Positions 27,174 to 28,270 of a stretch of 28,270 bases of DNA are shown here, in pieces (position 1 is the first letter of the stretch; every line of letters begins with the position of its first letter). This DNA comes from a virus, in the IMG/VR virus record IMGVR_UViG_3300046455_000467, positions 1 to 28,270 of that record; one strand, given 5' to 3'. Below the pieces are notes generated by a model, which saw only the letters and a list, made by a program, of their open reading frames with translations, did no database searches and was not told where the DNA came from. The translations under genes and the position numbers were made by a program.

Positions 27174-27871
27174 CAGAACAGGTCCAGTTGCGGGATGAAC
27201 GAGGCGAGCGGGCCTTCCTTCCCCTTGGCGATGGCAAGGCAGTGTTCCTCGATCAGCGCGCGGCGGTTGCTTGACTCCTTCAGCGGGATCATGGCCGCCT
27301 CCAGGCGCTCCACGGCGGCGGTCAGCTTGGTCCCGGCGCGCAGCTCTTCCCAGGCGGCCGGATTCAGCTCTTGCACGCGGCCCAGCGCATCGTTCACGGC
27401 CTCGGCAGCGACGGTGACGGCCTGAAGGTCCACGCGGGCGACGGCGCGTTCGCTCCCGTAGCGGACAAACGCCTCGGTCATCGCCGTAACCTGCGACTGG
27501 ACGAGCTGCTCGAAGCCCCGGAACATGGCGAAACTTTCGGCCGCGACCGGATCGCGCTCCGGGTGCGGGGAAATACCCATCAGGTAGTCCACCGACACGG
27601 AGTACGCCTTGCTCATGTTCAGCAGGAACTTCCAGTCATCGGGCACCTTGCGCTCGCCGCTCTCGATCTGGCTGAGCTGGGTCGAGTTCTTGTAGCCGAG
27701 GCGCTGGGCCGCCTCTACAGCGGTCAGGCCATTCATCACGCGCGCCGAAACCATCCGTTCGCGCATCAGCTCCCTCTCGCGCGGCACGTCCTTGTTGCGC
27801 ACGAAGCGCTTGGACGGGGCGCTTGGCACGCCTTCCAGCGCAATGGTGACGACTTCCTCGGTGTTGCTCAT
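27173..27871 (-). CDS. XRE-family (Cro/CI-type HTH) regulator (232 aa)
   Basis: The ATG at 27871 overlaps the DUF1367 stop (ATGA). A Cro/CI helix-turn-helix domain spans about residues 36-100: RERMVSARVMNGLTAVEAA, QRLGYKNSTQLSQIESGERK and SKAYSVSVDYLMGI. The rest is a long alpha-helical region with coiled-coil tendency, no LexA/CI-type Ala-Gly cleavage site or Ser-Lys dyad visible, so it is not a classical self-cleaving repressor. It lies in the packaging operon rather than next to the divergent control region. Targets unknown; the palindromic promoters and CGAAACTTTCG sites are candidates. Confidence 0.85.
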   Translation of the reverse strand: MSNTEEVVTIALEGVPSAPSKRFVRNKDVPRERELMRERMVSARVMNGLTAVEAAQRLGYKNSTQLSQIESGERKVPDDWKFLLNMSKAYSVSVDYLMGISPHPERDPVAAESFAMFRGFEQLVQSQVTAMTEAFVRYGSERAVARVDLQAVTVAAEAVNDALGRVQELNPAAWEELRAGTKLTAAVERLEAAMIPLKESSNRRALIEEHCLAIAKGKEGPLASFIPQLDLF

Positions 27872-28270
27872 ACCATCCCCAGTATTTGATTAACGTAGTT
27901 GTCCAAATTCGCCCGATTTTGGTAATGGGCCAGTATCTTTTGCAGCAGAACGTCGGCGACAGCGCTATACAGGCGCTCGAAGTCCTCGGGCTTCATGCGG
28001 CCAAAGCTGATCGACTTGGCCTTGACGCGCATATCGCCGTTGATGCGGTAGGTAACGGTGAAGAACCCGGCCGCGATGGTCACGTCCTCGCGGAACTGTT
28101 CAAAGTCCTTCTGCACCGGGAAGCCCTTGTATTCGCCCTGGGGCGGGTTGAACGCATCGAATCCGACGCGCAGCAGGGCGAAGAACTTCCGGTGGAACAT
28201 CGGGTTGCGCACCTGCTTGACCTCGGCGCGCACCAGCACGCCCTGTTTGATCTTGGCGATCTTCTCGGCC
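27868..28270 (-). CDS. DUF1367 phage protein, C-terminal part (runs off right edge)
   Basis: The frame is open to the right edge, so the N-terminus is missing. Readable pattern: EKIAKIKQGVLVRAEV, VRNPMFHRKFFALLRVGFDA, VTIAAGFFTVTYRINGDM and AKSISFGRMKPEDFERLYSA, which is typical of DUF1367. These proteins are usual in the nin-like/replication regions of temperate-type phages; function unknown. The stop overlaps the start of the XRE gene, so it is part of the same leftward operon. Confidence 0.85.
   Translation of the reverse strand, partial: AEKIAKIKQGVLVRAEVKQVRNPMFHRKFFALLRVGFDAFNPPQGEYKGFPVQKDFEQFREDVTIAAGFFTVTYRINGDMRVKAKSISFGRMKPEDFERLYSAVADVLLQKILAHYQNRANLDNYVNQILGMV

Noticed and set aside
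27173-27871. XRE protein as a classical CI/LexA-type lysogeny repressor
   Set aside because: The C-terminal part is alpha-helical and shows no Ala-Gly cleavage site or Ser/Lys protease dyad, and the gene sits in the packaging operon, so only a general regulator call is justified.
1-28270. CRISPR arrays, rRNA or complete insertion sequences
   Set aside because: No regularly spaced repeats, rRNA motifs or DDE-type transposase frames were seen on either strand.

Overview
The window looks like about 28 kb of a high-GC contractile-tailed (myovirus-type) phage or prophage, probably of a proteobacterial host. Burkholderiales is my inference from the style of the proteins; no host gene is present to prove it. 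Both flanks read leftward: a tail/baseplate module (1-5028) and a packaging plus regulatory module (about 23554-28270). Between them lies a rightward accessory (early-type) region, 5164-21747.

Left block (minus): a gp25-like baseplate wedge protein, a baseplate J-like protein, a gpI-like protein, three poorly characterised proteins (one with a possible prohead-protease/scaffold look) and the start of a tail-collar fibre gene that runs off the left edge. An AT-rich divergent region (5029-5163) separates it from the accessory region.

Middle block (plus): about 35 small genes, mostly in chains coupled by ATGA overlaps and cut into cassettes by intrinsic terminators. Four cassettes start with copies of the same sigma70-type promoter (8755, 12843, 15090, 18518). 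A palindrome lies across its spacer and is almost identical to a symmetric lac operator. Recognisable products are a DUF3850 fusion, a winged-helix regulator, a DUF6283 protein, a YaaA/DUF6884-like protein, a stand-alone NAD+-ligase domain Ia protein, a DUF2786 protein, a small serine recombinase and several Cys-rich mini-proteins. A small minus-strand island (11901-12540) with a signal-peptide protein interrupts the series.

Right block (minus, read from the right edge): DUF1367 (partial), an XRE regulator, a small membrane protein, terminase small and large subunits and three small genes. Then, behind its own promoter and a terminator that looks like an attenuator, comes a three-gene unit: hcp (type VI secretion tube/chaperone), a Rap1a/Tai-family immunity protein and a Tae4-like peptidoglycan amidase. 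This orphan T6SS effector-immunity set next to phage packaging genes is the most striking content of the window. Other signals include repeated 11-bp palindromes inside terS (possible packaging site), a 14-bp inverted repeat enclosing the hcp promoter, and an amber-interrupted gene.
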